This document shows positions 16,834-26,107 of a DNA stretch of 64,000 nt, in pieces (position 1 is the stretch's first letter; each line of letters starts with the position of its first letter). Origin of the DNA: JACCTU01 sp963848525 (GTDB lineage: Bacteria > Actinomycetota > Thermoleophilia > Gaiellales > Gaiellaceae); the NCBI GenBank assembly GCA_963848525.1, contig CAWKDZ010000002.1, forward strand, positions 434,001 to 498,000, given 5' to 3'. A program made the translations under genes and the position numbers. The notes below the pieces were generated by a model that saw nothing but the letters and a program-made list of their open reading frames with translations, ran no database searches and was not told the DNA's origin.

Positions 16834-18134
16834 ACCGCCTGCTCGTGCGCCTCGGCGTCGGCCACGAGAAACTCGGCGAAGCGGCGGACCTCGCGGTGCG
16901 GCAGCCGTGCCTGTACGAGCACGCCCTCGGGCGTGTCCTCGCGCCCGTCGACAGGCGCGCCGAGCTCGTACAGCTCGGCGAGCTTCGCGCCCTGGTCGTA
17001 CGGCACGAGCAGCCGCACAGGCTCGAAGCGGTCGCCGAACCGCTCCGCAATGCGTGCCTTCAGCTCCTCTAGCCCCTCGCCGGTCAGCGCCGACACGTGG
17101 AGCGCCGTCGGGAAGCGCGCCTCGAGCCGACGACGTGCGAGCGGGTCGACGGCGTCGATCTTGTTCAGGACGAGCTCGCGCGGCAGCTGGCCGGCGCCGA
17201 TCTCCCCGAGCACGCTCTCGACCGCGCGGAACATCTCGTCGAGCCGCTCCTCGGGCGCGGTCGCGTCGAGCACGTGCACGACGAGCTCGGCGACGAGCGT
17301 CTCCTCGAGCGTGGCCGCGAAGCCCTCGACCAGCTGATGGGGCAGGCGCCGGATGAACCCGACCGTGTCGGTGACGAGGTAGCGGCGCCCGTCGTGCGCG
17401 AACGCGCGCGTCGTCGGGTCGAGCGTCTCGAAGAGCCGGTCGTCGACGGTGACGCCCGCGCCGGTGAGCGCGTTCAGGAGCGACGACTTGCCGACGTTGG
17501 TGTACCCGGCGAGCGCGACGGTCGGAGTCGCCGTGCGCTCGCGCTCCTGCCTGCGAGTCGCGCGCTGCCGCCGCAGCCCTTCCAGCCGGCGGCCCAGCAC
17601 GGTCGCTCTCCGGCGGGCGAGGCGCCGGTCGGTCTCGAGCTGCGACTCGCCCGGACCGCGCGTCCCGACGCCGCCGCCGAGGCGCTCGAGGTGCTGCCAG
17701 AGCCCGCGCATGCGCGGGAGGTTGTACTCGAGCTGCGCGACCTCGACCTGGAGCTTGCCCTCGGCCGAGACGGCGTGCTGGGCGAAGATGTCGAGGATCA
17801 GCTGCGTCCGGTCGACCACGCGCGCCTTGAGCGCATCCTCGAGCGCGCGCTGCTGGGCGGGCTCGAGCTCGTCGTCGACGAGCAGCGCCTCGGCGCCGGA
17901 CTCCTTGTAGACGCGCTTCAGCTCCTCGAGCTTGCCCTTGCCGACGTACGTCCGGCGGTCGGGCCGCGGACGGTGCTGGACGAGCTCGCCGACGGTCTGC
18001 ACGCCCGCGGTCCGTGCGAGCTCGTGGAGCTCCGCGAGCTCCTCGTCCGCGTCCGCGCCTTGCGGAAGCACGGCCACCGCGAAGCCCCGCTCGGGCTCCG
18101 CGCCCGGTGCGGGGTCCGGCTGGCGCGTGGTCAC
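16830..18134 (-). CDS. hflX: GTPase HflX
   Basis: Ribosome-associated GTPase implicated in rescue of stalled or stressed ribosomes. The N-terminal HflX domain includes RTYVGKGKLEELK and QVEVAQLEYNLPRMRGLW, followed by a glycine-rich GGGVGTRGPGESQLETDRR helix. The G domain has G1 GYTNVGKSSL, G3 DTVGFI and G4 NKID. The 434-residue length is normal. GTG 18134 was chosen; the frame upstream is antisense to dapE. The divergent dapE begins only 9 bp away. Confidence 0.93.
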   Translation of the reverse strand: MTTRQPDPAPGAEPERGFAVAVLPQGADADEELAELHELARTAGVQTVGELVQHRPRPDRRTYVGKGKLEELKRVYKESGAEALLVDDELEPAQQRALEDALKARVVDRTQLILDIFAQHAVSAEGKLQVEVAQLEYNLPRMRGLWQHLERLGGGVGTRGPGESQLETDRRLARRRATVLGRRLEGLRRQRATRRQERERTATPTVALAGYTNVGKSSLLNALTGAGVTVDDRLFETLDPTTRAFAHDGRRYLVTDTVGFIRRLPHQLVEGFAATLEETLVAELVVHVLDATAPEERLDEMFRAVESVLGEIGAGQLPRELVLNKIDAVDPLARRRLEARFPTALHVSALTGEGLEELKARIAERFGDRFEPVRLLVPYDQGAKLAELYELGAPVDGREDTPEGVLVQARLPHREVRRFAEFLVADAEAHEQAV

Positions 18135-18143
18135 GTCAGGATT

Positions 18144-19184
18144 ATGCCCGTGGCGTCCTTCGACCTCCCAGGCCGGACGCTCGCGCTCGTGGACATCCAC
18201 TCCCCGAGCGGCGAGGAGCAGGAGCTGGCGGAGTACGTCGCCGCGAGCATGCCGTGGCAGCCCGCGTGGCGGGACGCCGAGACGCTGTGGTACCGGACCG
18301 GGCCCGACGACCGCCCGCTCGTCGTCCTCGCCGGCCACCTCGACACGGTGCCCGCGAACGGGAACTTCCCCGGGCGGCGCGACGACGCCGTCGTCCACGG
18401 CCTGGGCGCGAGCGACATGAAGGGCGGGCTCGCGGTGATGATCGAGCTCGCCCACGCGCTCGAGACCGGGGCCGAGCTCGCGGTCGGCTTTCTCTTCTTC
18501 CCGCGCGAGGAGCTCGCCGTCGAGGTCAGCCCGCTGCCGGCGTTCTTCGAGACCGGCGCAGTCGACGACGCGGCGCTGGTGGTCGTGCTCGAGCCGACCG
18601 ACAACGAGCTTCAGGTCGGGTGCGTCGGGAGCATCAGCGCGCGTCTCCGTTTCGAAGGCCGCAGCGCCCACACGGCTCGGCCGTGGCTCGGCGACAACGC
18701 GATCGACCGCGCCGTAGCGGGGCTCGCGCCGCTGGCCGGGCTGGAGCCGCACGACGTCGTGGTCGACGGCCTGCCGTTCCGCGAGGTGCTCAGCCTCACG
18801 CGCATCTCGGGCGGGCGCGCCGACAACGTCGTGCCCGACCTCGCCGAGGCGACGCTCAACTTCCGCTACGGACCGCAGCGAACGCGCGAGGAGGCCGAGG
18901 CGCGCCTCCGCGAGCTCGCGGGCGAGCGGGTCGAGATCACGAGCCACTCGCCCGCCGCGTCCGTCGCCGTTCAGAACGAGCTCGTGCAGCGGCTGCGCGA
19001 CCAGGGGCAGCTCGCCGTGACGCCGAAGCAGGCGTGGACGCCGGTCGCACAGTTCGCCGAGCGCGGGCTCGACGCCGTCAATTTCGGCCCGGGCGCGCCC
19101 CGCTTCGCACACACGCGCGACGAGCAGATCGAGTTCGCTGCGTTGGAGCGCTGCTTCGAGGCTCTCCGCCGCCTGGTCGCGTAG
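18144..19184 (+). CDS. dapE: Succinyl-diaminopimelate desuccinylase-like M20 peptidase
   Basis: Dinuclear zinc M20 enzyme. Metal ligands are in GHLDTVPANGN (about residue 60), GLGASDMKGG (Asp), PREE (catalytic Glu pair) and the C-terminal HTRDEQIEF. Lysine-pathway function is inferred from dapC and dapD directly downstream. The 346-residue length and GCVGSISARL/RSAHTARPW dimerisation-domain region fit DapE. ATG 18144 follows CAGGA. It heads the dapE-dapC-dapD-DUF4389-M48 run. Confidence 0.9.
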   Translation: MPVASFDLPGRTLALVDIHSPSGEEQELAEYVAASMPWQPAWRDAETLWYRTGPDDRPLVVLAGHLDTVPANGNFPGRRDDAVVHGLGASDMKGGLAVMIELAHALETGAELAVGFLFFPREELAVEVSPLPAFFETGAVDDAALVVVLEPTDNELQVGCVGSISARLRFEGRSAHTARPWLGDNAIDRAVAGLAPLAGLEPHDVVVDGLPFREVLSLTRISGGRADNVVPDLAEATLNFRYGPQRTREEAEARLRELAGERVEITSHSPAASVAVQNELVQRLRDQGQLAVTPKQAWTPVAQFAERGLDAVNFGPGAPRFAHTRDEQIEFAALERCFEALRRLVA

Positions 19185-19194
19185 CGTTTCGCGC

Positions 19195-20343
19195 GTGCAC
19201 GTCTCCCCCGTCCTCGCCGAGCAGACGACGTACCCGTTCGTCCGGATCGAGGAGGCGAAGCGCCGCAAGGCGGCCGAGGGCGTCCGCATCTTCGACTTCG
19301 GGATGGGCGATCCGCGCGAGCCGACCGACCCGCTGATCAAGCGCGCGCTGACGGCGGCGCTCGACGAGGCGAGCGGCTACCCGGCCGCCGTCGGCCTGCC
19401 CGAGCTGCGCGACGCGATCGCGGCCTGGGCGGCGCGGCGGTTCGGCGTCGAGCTGGACCCGGAACGTGAGCTGATCCCGACGTACGGCTCCAAGGAGGCG
19501 ATCTTCCTCTTCGCGCAGGTCGTGCTCGACGCGGGCTCCGGCAAGGACGTCGTGCTCCTGCCCGACCCGGCGTACCCGGTGTACGAGCGCGGCGCGCGCT
19601 TCGCGGGCGCGGAGGTGCGCTCGGTGCCGTTGCTCGCCGACCACGACTTCCTGCCCGACCTCGACGCCGTCGATGACGAGACGTGGGCGCGCGCGTCGCT
19701 GCTCTGGCTCTGCTACCCGAACAATCCGACGGGCGCGGTGGCGCCGCTCTCGTTCTACGAGCAGGTCGTGGAGCGCGCGCTCGAGCACGACGTGCTCGTC
19801 TGCTCGGACGAGGCGTACTCCGAGCTCTGGTTCGACGAGCCGCCCGCGTCGGCTTTGCAGGTCGGCGATCGGCGCAACGTGGTCGTCTTCAACACGCTCT
19901 CGAAGCGCTCGTCGATGACCGGCTACCGCTGCGGGTTCGTCGCCGCAGGCGAGGGCGTGATCGAGTCGCTGCGCAAGTTTCGGCCGAACGTCGGCACGGC
20001 GCCGCAGGTCTTCGTCCAGCGCGCGGCAGTGGCGGCGTGGAACGACGAGGAGCACGTCGAGCGCAACCGCGCGCTCTACGGCCGCAAGCGGCGTCTGTTC
20101 ATCGAGCTCTTCGAGCGCAAGGGCCTGAGGCTGTCCGGGAGCCGCGCGACGATGTACCTGTGGCTCGAGGTCCCGGACGGCGAGTCGTCCGAGCACTTCG
20201 CCGCGAGCCTGCTCGAGCACGGGGTCGTCGTCGCGCCGGGTGCCTACTTCGGCGACGCGGGCGAGGGCTACGTTCGCTTCGCGCTCGTCCCGACGGAGGA
20301 GGAGTGCGCGGAGGCCGTGGCCGTCCTCGACGAGGTCCTGTGA
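19195..20343 (+). CDS. dapC: Succinyldiaminopimelate transaminase
   Basis: PLP-dependent class I/II aminotransferase that forms N-succinyl-L,L-diaminopimelate. The PLP lysine lies in NTLSKRSSMTGYR (about residue 239), with the family motifs CYPNNPTGAV and SDEAYSELWF. The 382-residue frame starts at GTG 19195, ten bases after dapE, and its TGA overlaps the dapD start. Placement between dapE and dapD supports DapC over other aminotransferases. Confidence 0.92.
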   Translation: MHVSPVLAEQTTYPFVRIEEAKRRKAAEGVRIFDFGMGDPREPTDPLIKRALTAALDEASGYPAAVGLPELRDAIAAWAARRFGVELDPERELIPTYGSKEAIFLFAQVVLDAGSGKDVVLLPDPAYPVYERGARFAGAEVRSVPLLADHDFLPDLDAVDDETWARASLLWLCYPNNPTGAVAPLSFYEQVVERALEHDVLVCSDEAYSELWFDEPPASALQVGDRRNVVVFNTLSKRSSMTGYRCGFVAAGEGVIESLRKFRPNVGTAPQVFVQRAAVAAWNDEEHVERNRALYGRKRRLFIELFERKGLRLSGSRATMYLWLEVPDGESSEHFAASLLEHGVVVAPGAYFGDAGEGYVRFALVPTEEECAEAVAVLDEVL

Positions 20344-21140
20344 GCCTCGAGCGCGAGATCGACGCGCTCTGGGAGCAGCCGGACCCCGCCGGCGTCGAGT
20401 CCGTCGAGAAGGTCGTCGGCCGGCTCGACCGCGGCGAGCTGCGGGTGGCCGAGAAGCGCGGCGAGGAGTGGGTCGTCCACGAGTGGGTGAAGAAGGCGAT
20501 CCTCCTCTACTTCAAGCTGCGCCGGATGGAGCCGCAGGAGCTCGGGCCGTTCACCTACCACGACAAGATCCCGCTCAAGCGCGACCACGCCGAGCGCGGC
20601 GTCCGCGTCGTGCCGCCGGCGGCGGCGCGGTACGGCTCGTTCCTCTCGCCCGATGTGGTGCTGATGCCGAGCTACGTGAACATCGGCGCCTGGGTCGGGC
20701 CGCGCACGATGGTCGACACCTGGGCGACGGTCGGCTCGTGCGCGCAGATCGGCGCGGACGTCCACCTCGCCGGCGGCGTCGGGATCGGCGGCGTGCTCGA
20801 GCCGCCCGGAGCGAGGCCCGTGATCGTCGAGGACGGTGCGTTCGTCGGCTCGCGCTGCATCGTCACCGAGGGCACGGTCGTCGGCGAGGGGGCCGTGCTC
20901 GCGGCGAACGTCGTCCTCACCGGCTCGATCCCGATCATCGACGTCACCGGCGACGAGCCCGTCGAGCACCGTGGCTACGTGCCGCCGCGTGCCGTCGTGA
21001 TCCCGGGGACCCGCCCGAAGGACTACGCCGCCGGGACCTACGAGATCGCGTGCGCGCTGATCGTCGGCCGCCGCAGCGCCTCGACCGACCTGAAGACGAG
21101 CCTGAACGACGCGCTGCGCGAGCACGGGATCGCGACGTGA
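20340..21140 (+). CDS. dapD: Tetrahydrodipicolinate N-succinyltransferase
   Basis: Acyl-carrying enzyme of the succinylase branch of lysine/DAP synthesis. The 266-residue protein has an N-terminal helical domain (EREIDALWEQPD) and a left-handed beta-helix of hexapeptide repeats (MVDTWATVGSCAQIGADVHL, VGIGGVLEP, AFVGSRCIVTEG). GTG start overlaps the dapC stop, and its own TGA overlaps the next GTG. All substrates for this step come from the dapA/dapB products encoded 30 kb away. Confidence 0.95.
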   Translation: MSLEREIDALWEQPDPAGVESVEKVVGRLDRGELRVAEKRGEEWVVHEWVKKAILLYFKLRRMEPQELGPFTYHDKIPLKRDHAERGVRVVPPAAARYGSFLSPDVVLMPSYVNIGAWVGPRTMVDTWATVGSCAQIGADVHLAGGVGIGGVLEPPGARPVIVEDGAFVGSRCIVTEGTVVGEGAVLAANVVLTGSIPIIDVTGDEPVEHRGYVPPRAVVIPGTRPKDYAAGTYEIACALIVGRRSASTDLKTSLNDALREHGIAT

Positions 21141-22369
21141 ACGAGCGTCCGGTCCGGATCGTCGTCGCCGACGACCTGCGCCGCTCGCGCCTGACGGTCT
21201 TCTTCCGCCTGCTGCTCGCGATCCCGCACTTCTTCTGGATCGGGATCTGGTCGTTCGGAGTGTTCTTCACGGCGATCGCGCAGTGGTTCATCACCGTCGT
21301 GCGGGGCCGGCCCGCGGAGCCCCTGCACGGCTTCCACCGCTACTACGTGCGCTACGCGACCCAGCTCGGCGCGTACCTCGTGCTCGCGGCCAACCCGTAC
21401 CCCGGCTTCCTCGGCGACACGGACTATCCGATCGACGTCGAGATCGACACGGTCGAGCGGCAGCGGCGGCTCTCGGCGGCGTTCCGCCTCTTCATCGCGC
21501 TGCCGGCTCTCTTCATGCTCGCGATCGTCAACGGCGGGGGCGTGGGTTTCGCCGGGAGCGCGCTCCTCTTCAGCGCCGGGATCGTGCTCACGGTCGCGTT
21601 CCTGGCGTGGTTCGTCTGCCTCGTCGTCGGTGCGATGCCGCTCGGCCTTCGCAACGTGCAGGCCTACGGGCTCCGGTACACGGCCGAGGTCTACGCCTAC
21701 GTGCTGCTGCTGACCGACACGTACCCGAGCTCGGACCCGACGCTGCCGGCCGAGGCGCAGCCGCCGCCCGCCCATCCGATCCGGCTCGACGTGGACGACG
21801 ACCGGCAACGCTCGCGCTTGACGACGTTCTTCCGCCTGTTCCTCGCCTTGCCGCACTTCGTCTGGCTGACCCTGTGGACGGTGCTCGCGTGGCTGGCGGC
21901 GTTCGCGCAATGGTTCGTCACGCTCATTCGAGGACGACCGGCGGAGCCGCTCCATCGCTTCCTGGCGGCGTGGCTTCGCTACCAGACGCACGTCCTGGCC
22001 TTCGTCGGGATCGTCGCCTCCCCGTTCCCCGGCTTCACCGGCCGTCCGGGTTATCCGATCGACGTGCTCGTCGCACCGCCCGCGCGCCAGAGCCGCTGGG
22101 TCACCGGCTTCCGCCTGCTGCTCGGGATCCCGGCGATGATCCTGAGCGGCGCGATCGCCGGGCTGCTCTTCGCCGCGGCGATCGGCGGCTGGTTCGCCGC
22201 GCTCGCGATCGGGCGGATGCCGCTCGGCCTGCGCAACGCGGGCGCGCACGCGCTGCGGTACTCCGCCCAGACGAACGCATACCTGACGCTGCTGACCGAT
22301 CGGTATCCCTTTGCTGGTCCGCCCGCACTGGAGCCGCAGGAACCCGAACGTCTCGATGCGGCGGCTTGA
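21137..22369 (+). CDS. Membrane protein with duplicated DUF4389 domain
   Basis: A 410-residue membrane protein made of two homologous halves. Each half has the pattern DDLRRSRLTVFFRLLLAIPH / DDDRQRSRLTTFFRLFLALPH, then AQWF(I/V)T(V/L)(V/I)RGRPAEPLH and PYPGF / PFPGF, ending in MPLGLRN ... RY ... AY(V/L)(L/T)LLTD(T/R)YP. This is an internal tandem duplication of the DUF4389 module. Function unknown. It is translationally coupled to dapD and overlaps the M48 gene by 14 bp. Confidence 0.85.
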   Translation: MNERPVRIVVADDLRRSRLTVFFRLLLAIPHFFWIGIWSFGVFFTAIAQWFITVVRGRPAEPLHGFHRYYVRYATQLGAYLVLAANPYPGFLGDTDYPIDVEIDTVERQRRLSAAFRLFIALPALFMLAIVNGGGVGFAGSALLFSAGIVLTVAFLAWFVCLVVGAMPLGLRNVQAYGLRYTAEVYAYVLLLTDTYPSSDPTLPAEAQPPPAHPIRLDVDDDRQRSRLTTFFRLFLALPHFVWLTLWTVLAWLAAFAQWFVTLIRGRPAEPLHRFLAAWLRYQTHVLAFVGIVASPFPGFTGRPGYPIDVLVAPPARQSRWVTGFRLLLGIPAMILSGAIAGLLFAAAIGGWFAALAIGRMPLGLRNAGAHALRYSAQTNAYLTLLTDRYPFAGPPALEPQEPERLDAAA

Positions 22370-23573
22370 AGCCGTCGCGCTCGCCGCCCTGCTCGCCGCT
22401 GTTGGAATCGCGGCCGCGGTAGCGCTCTGGCCGACCGACGTCCCCGACGAGCTGACGCTTCCGCCGCTCGACGAAAGCGACGTCTTCCCGGCGAGCCAGC
22501 TGCGGGAGGCCGAGCGGTTCGAGTCCTTCCTGCACTGGAACTCCGTCCTCGCCGCGGTCGTGACGCTCGTCGTGCTCGCGCTCTACGCGTGGCGCGGCCA
22601 CAGGCTCGCGCGCGAGTCGGCCGCGGGCCGGATCGGCACCGGGATGCTGCTCGGCATGCTCGGCCTCGGGATCCTCTGGTTCACGCAGCTCCCCTTCGGC
22701 CTCGCCGAGATCTGGTGGGCGCAGCGGCACGACGCGGCCGAGGTCGGGTACCTCGAATGGCTGCTCGGCGACTGGCTGGCCCTCGCCGGGGAGTTCGCGT
22801 TCATCTGTCTGGCGCTCGTGATCGTGATGGGCTTCGCGCAGGTGCTGCGGGGGCGCTGGTGGGTCGCAGGCGCGCCGACGTTCATCGCGATCTACGTCTT
22901 CTTCGCCTGGTCGTTCCCCTGGCTCGTCTTCGAGGACCACCCGGTCCGCGACCCCGCTCTGCGTTCGGCAGCTCGCGAGTTCGCGCGCGAGCAGGGCATC
23001 GAACCGATTCCGGTGCACGTCGAGGAGGTGAGCGAGTACACGGACTCGCCGAACGCGTTCGCGGCCGGCCTCGCGGAGTCGCGCAAGGTCTTCCTCTGGG
23101 ACACGATGCTGGACGGCCGCTTCGACGACGACGAGATCCTCGTCGTGCTCGCGCACGAGATCGCGCACCACTCGCGCGAGCACATCCTCAAGAGCATCGG
23201 CTGGTACGCGCTCTTCGCCGTCCCCGGGACGTACCTGATCGCGCTCGCGACCAGACGCCGCGGCACGCTGCGCGAGGCGGAGGCCGTGCCGGTCGCGCTC
23301 TTCGTCTACGTCGCGCTCAGCCTCGCCGCGACACCGTTCCTGAACGCGATCGGGCGGCGGATGGAAGCCGAGGCGGACTGGCTCGCGCTCGAGACGACGG
23401 AGGATCCCCAGGCGACGCGCGATCTCTTCGAGTCGTTCACCACGATCTCGCTCGCCGACCCGACACCGCCGTGGTGGTCCCGGGTCCTGTTCGAGACGCA
23501 CCCGACCATGCTCGACCGGATCCGCATGGCCGAGGCTTGGCGGGCGCGCGAGCAGGCCCGGTCCCGTCCCTAA
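22356..23573 (+). CDS. M48 family metalloprotease (Ste24/CAAX-protease-like)
   Basis: Membrane zinc protease with the HExxH motif in VVLAHEIAHHSREH (about residue 265) and a third-ligand Glu in RRMEAEADWLAL. Seven or so hydrophobic segments surround the catalytic domain, as in Ste24-type peptidases. ATG 22356 (MRRLEAVALAAL) was preferred to an in-frame start 45 bp upstream because a membrane segment begins right after it. It is the last gene of the dap run and ends before the convergent dapF. Confidence 0.88.
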   Translation: MRRLEAVALAALLAAVGIAAAVALWPTDVPDELTLPPLDESDVFPASQLREAERFESFLHWNSVLAAVVTLVVLALYAWRGHRLARESAAGRIGTGMLLGMLGLGILWFTQLPFGLAEIWWAQRHDAAEVGYLEWLLGDWLALAGEFAFICLALVIVMGFAQVLRGRWWVAGAPTFIAIYVFFAWSFPWLVFEDHPVRDPALRSAAREFAREQGIEPIPVHVEEVSEYTDSPNAFAAGLAESRKVFLWDTMLDGRFDDDEILVVLAHEIAHHSREHILKSIGWYALFAVPGTYLIALATRRRGTLREAEAVPVALFVYVALSLAATPFLNAIGRRMEAEADWLALETTEDPQATRDLFESFTTISLADPTPPWWSRVLFETHPTMLDRIRMAEAWRAREQARSRP

Positions 23574-23619
23574 CCCCCACCCACCCCGGGGAGGGCCAGG
23601 CTACCGCTGCGGACGCGGG

Positions 23620-24324
23620 TCAATCGTGCGAAGACTGTGCCGATTCGTCCACGCGCGCCGCGGGGCCGAGCAGGTATGCGCGCCCGCCCTCGAGGCGAAC
23701 CGACAGGTCGCCGCCCGGGAAGTGCACGACGACCTCACCCTCGCCGTGCGTCGCTGCCGCGACCGCGACCGCGCTCGTGCCCGAGGAGCTCGTCTCCCCC
23801 ACCCCGCGCTCCCAGACGCGCGCGGTCACCTCGCCCGGGCCGTCGACGCGCGCGACTTGAACGTTCGTGCGGTTCGGGAAGCGCGAATGCGTCTCGAGCC
23901 GTGGCCCGAGGGTCGGGAGCTCGTCCGGGTCGCCGAGCACGACCGCGTGGGGGTTGCCGACGTCGACGACGACGAGCTCGACGCCGTCGACCGATTCGCG
24001 CTCACCGACTCGAACCTCGCCGAGCTCCTGCTCGACCTCGTCTCCGGCGAGCATCCGCGCAACGACCGTGCGCGGTCCCACGCGCAGGCGCACCACCTCT
24101 GCGCCGGTGCGTAGAGCCAGCCACCGCGCCGCGATGCGCGTGCCGTTGCCCGACATCTCCGCCTGTGAGCCGTCCGGGTTCCAGATCGTCACCGCGCCGT
24201 CGTCCGCGACCTCGAGGATCCCGTCGGCGTCGCCGACGAGCTCGCGGGCGCGTTCAGGCGTCAGCCCGCACGGCTCCGTCACCAGGTAGACGTTGCCGAG
24301 CGCGTGCCACTTCTCGAATCTCAT
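23620..24324 (-). CDS. dapF: Diaminopimelate epimerase-like protein with Ser at both catalytic Cys sites
   Basis: DapF interconverts L,L- and meso-diaminopimelate with two active-site cysteines. The fold signatures are clear: MRFEKWHALGN at the start, WNPDGSQAEMSGNGTR, DVGNPHAVVL and VWERGVGETSSSGTSAVAVA. In the known enzyme the two motifs read EMCGNG and CGTGA; here both Cys are Ser. At 234 residues it is also shorter than the usual 270-280. It overlaps miaA by 71 bp. Context among dap genes supports the pathway role, but activity is uncertain. Confidence 0.8.
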   Translation of the reverse strand: MRFEKWHALGNVYLVTEPCGLTPERARELVGDADGILEVADDGAVTIWNPDGSQAEMSGNGTRIAARWLALRTGAEVVRLRVGPRTVVARMLAGDEVEQELGEVRVGERESVDGVELVVVDVGNPHAVVLGDPDELPTLGPRLETHSRFPNRTNVQVARVDGPGEVTARVWERGVGETSSSGTSAVAVAAATHGEGEVVVHFPGGDLSVRLEGGRAYLLGPAARVDESAQSSHD

Positions 24325-25165
24325 CGGCGACCTCGGTCGGGGGGCGGTCGGCGTCGATGATGACGACGCCGGGGATGCGCCGCATCCACTTCCGCTGGTA
24401 CGCCGCGTAGCGCCGGACCCGGCGGTTGTACGTCTCGACCGCCTCGGCGAGCGGGAGCTCGGAGAAGTCGCGCAGCCCGTGAATCGTCGCGGCGGTGCGA
24501 GAGAGCGTGCCGGCGACGGCCGCCCGCACCTCCGCCTCCACCCCACGCTCGACCATGTTCGCCGTCCGCCGCTCGATGCGTTGCGCGAGCACATCCCGCG
24601 GGACGTCGAGCCCGACGACGAGCGTGGGCCGACGGTACGCCGTGGCCCAGAGCGTGTCCTCGCCGGGGACGAGCGACGAGCCGACCTCGACCAGCTCGAG
24701 CGCGCGGACCACGCGCCTGCGGTCGTTCGGGTGCACGCGCGCCGCCGCAGCGGGATCGCGTTCCGCCAGCGCCGCGTGGGCACGCTCGGCACCGAGCCGG
24801 TCGTAGAGGCTCTCCAGTCGTTGTCGCGTCCCCTCCGGTGGGGGCGGCGGGAGCTCGAGGCCGGCGAGCGCGGCGCGGAGGTAGAGCCCGGTCCCGCCGA
24901 CGACGATCGGTGTGCGGCCGGCCGCGACGATCTCGTCGATCGCCTCGTGCGCTAGCCGCTGGTAGTCCGCGACCGACGCTTCGCGGTCGAGCTCCCAGAT
25001 GCCGACGAGGCGGGTCGGCCGGGGCGACTGGTTGGTCAGGATCGGCAGCCCGCGGTACACCTGCATCGCGTCGGCGGAGACGAGCTCGCCGCCGAGACCG
25101 TCCGCGAGCGCCTCGGCGACATCGGTCTTCCCCGACGCCGTCGGGCCAAAGATCCCGACGACCAC
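24254..25165 (-). CDS. miaA: tRNA dimethylallyltransferase
   Basis: Prenylates adenosine 37 of tRNAs that read U-starting codons. The P-loop GPTASGKTD is at residues 7-15, followed by SADAMQVYRGLPILTNQ and GGTGLYLRA. The C-terminal half includes YAAYQRKWMRR, a tRNA-binding feature. 303 residues, GTG start at 25165, one-base overlap with the upstream flippase-like gene. Its modification is the substrate of the MiaB encoded just upstream. Confidence 0.94.
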   Translation of the reverse strand: MVVGIFGPTASGKTDVAEALADGLGGELVSADAMQVYRGLPILTNQSPRPTRLVGIWELDREASVADYQRLAHEAIDEIVAAGRTPIVVGGTGLYLRAALAGLELPPPPPEGTRQRLESLYDRLGAERAHAALAERDPAAAARVHPNDRRRVVRALELVEVGSSLVPGEDTLWATAYRRPTLVVGLDVPRDVLAQRIERRTANMVERGVEAEVRAAVAGTLSRTAATIHGLRDFSELPLAEAVETYNRRVRRYAAYQRKWMRRIPGVVIIDADRPPTEVADEIREVARARQRLPGDGAVRADA

Positions 25166-26103
25166 TACGGCAGCGACGGCGCGGCCCGCAGCTGCGCGCG
25201 CCGCCGGCGCCAGAGCAGCGCGCCAAGCAGCAACAGCAGCGCCTCGACCGCGGTGATCGCGATCCGGTTGAGCACGACCGCGCCGAGCGCGACGCCGCTC
25301 GAGGCGACCGCGAGCACGAGCGCGTACATCGCGCCTTCGCGCACTCCGAGCCCCGACGGCGAGATCACGGAGAGCACGGCGACGATCGCGCCGACCGCCG
25401 CCGTCCCGCCGAGGTAGACGACCGATTCGGGGCCTGCTTCGCCGCCGACCGAGCGGATCAGGAAGAGGAAGGCCGCGCCGCCGACGATCCAGGAGAAGGC
25501 GTAGTAGGCGAGCAGGCCGAGGAGCAGGCTCCAGCGCAGAGGCGGCAGCTCGATCCCACCGAACGGCCGGAAGACTCGGACGGCGATCCACCGGAAGACG
25601 CGCGGATGCAGCAGCGCGGCGACCACGACCGTGAACAGGGCAAGCGGAAGCAGCGGCGCCTCGACCTCCCCGACGAGCAGCAGCCCTACGGCGAAGACGA
25701 GCACGCCGGAGACGGCGGAGAGCCCGGCCTCGAGCAGGATCGAGGACACGACCACCGGCGTGGCTGCGACGGTCCCGGCCTTGCGCAGCCAGACGACCCG
25801 CGCGAGCGGCGTCCAGATCGCGCCGGGGATGTACTTCGCCAGCATCGACGCCATCTCGGCCTGGAGCGCGACGGAGTACGTGACCCGCACCCCGAGCGCG
25901 CGCAGGATCCACTGCCAGCCGACGACGAAGAGGCAGTAGTAGGCCGCGAGCAGCACCGTCGCGACCGCAAGGTCGGAGAGGTCTGCGTCACGCAGCCTCG
26001 GCGCCGCGTCCGACCACGCGTCCCCGAGCGCGAAGAAGAGGAAGACGAAGAGGGCAACGAGGAACGCGAGCTGCGCCGCGATCCAGAGCCGTCGCCGGGT
26101 CAC
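25165..26103 (-). CDS. Flippase-like membrane protein (lysylphosphatidylglycerol synthase TM-region family)
   Basis: A 312-residue integral membrane protein with about eight hydrophobic segments. The motifs MLAKYIPGAIWTPLAR and SPSGLGVREGAMYALV match the UPF0104/YbhN-type family seen as the membrane half of MprF. No lysyl-transfer domain is present, so lipid or glycolipid translocation is only inferred. GTG start 26103 lies 4 bp after the miaB stop. Confidence 0.8.
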   Translation of the reverse strand: MTRRRLWIAAQLAFLVALFVFLFFALGDAWSDAAPRLRDADLSDLAVATVLLAAYYCLFVVGWQWILRALGVRVTYSVALQAEMASMLAKYIPGAIWTPLARVVWLRKAGTVAATPVVVSSILLEAGLSAVSGVLVFAVGLLLVGEVEAPLLPLALFTVVVAALLHPRVFRWIAVRVFRPFGGIELPPLRWSLLLGLLAYYAFSWIVGGAAFLFLIRSVGGEAGPESVVYLGGTAAVGAIVAVLSVISPSGLGVREGAMYALVLAVASSGVALGAVVLNRIAITAVEALLLLLGALLWRRRRAQLRAAPSLP

Positions 26104-26107
26104 GCTC

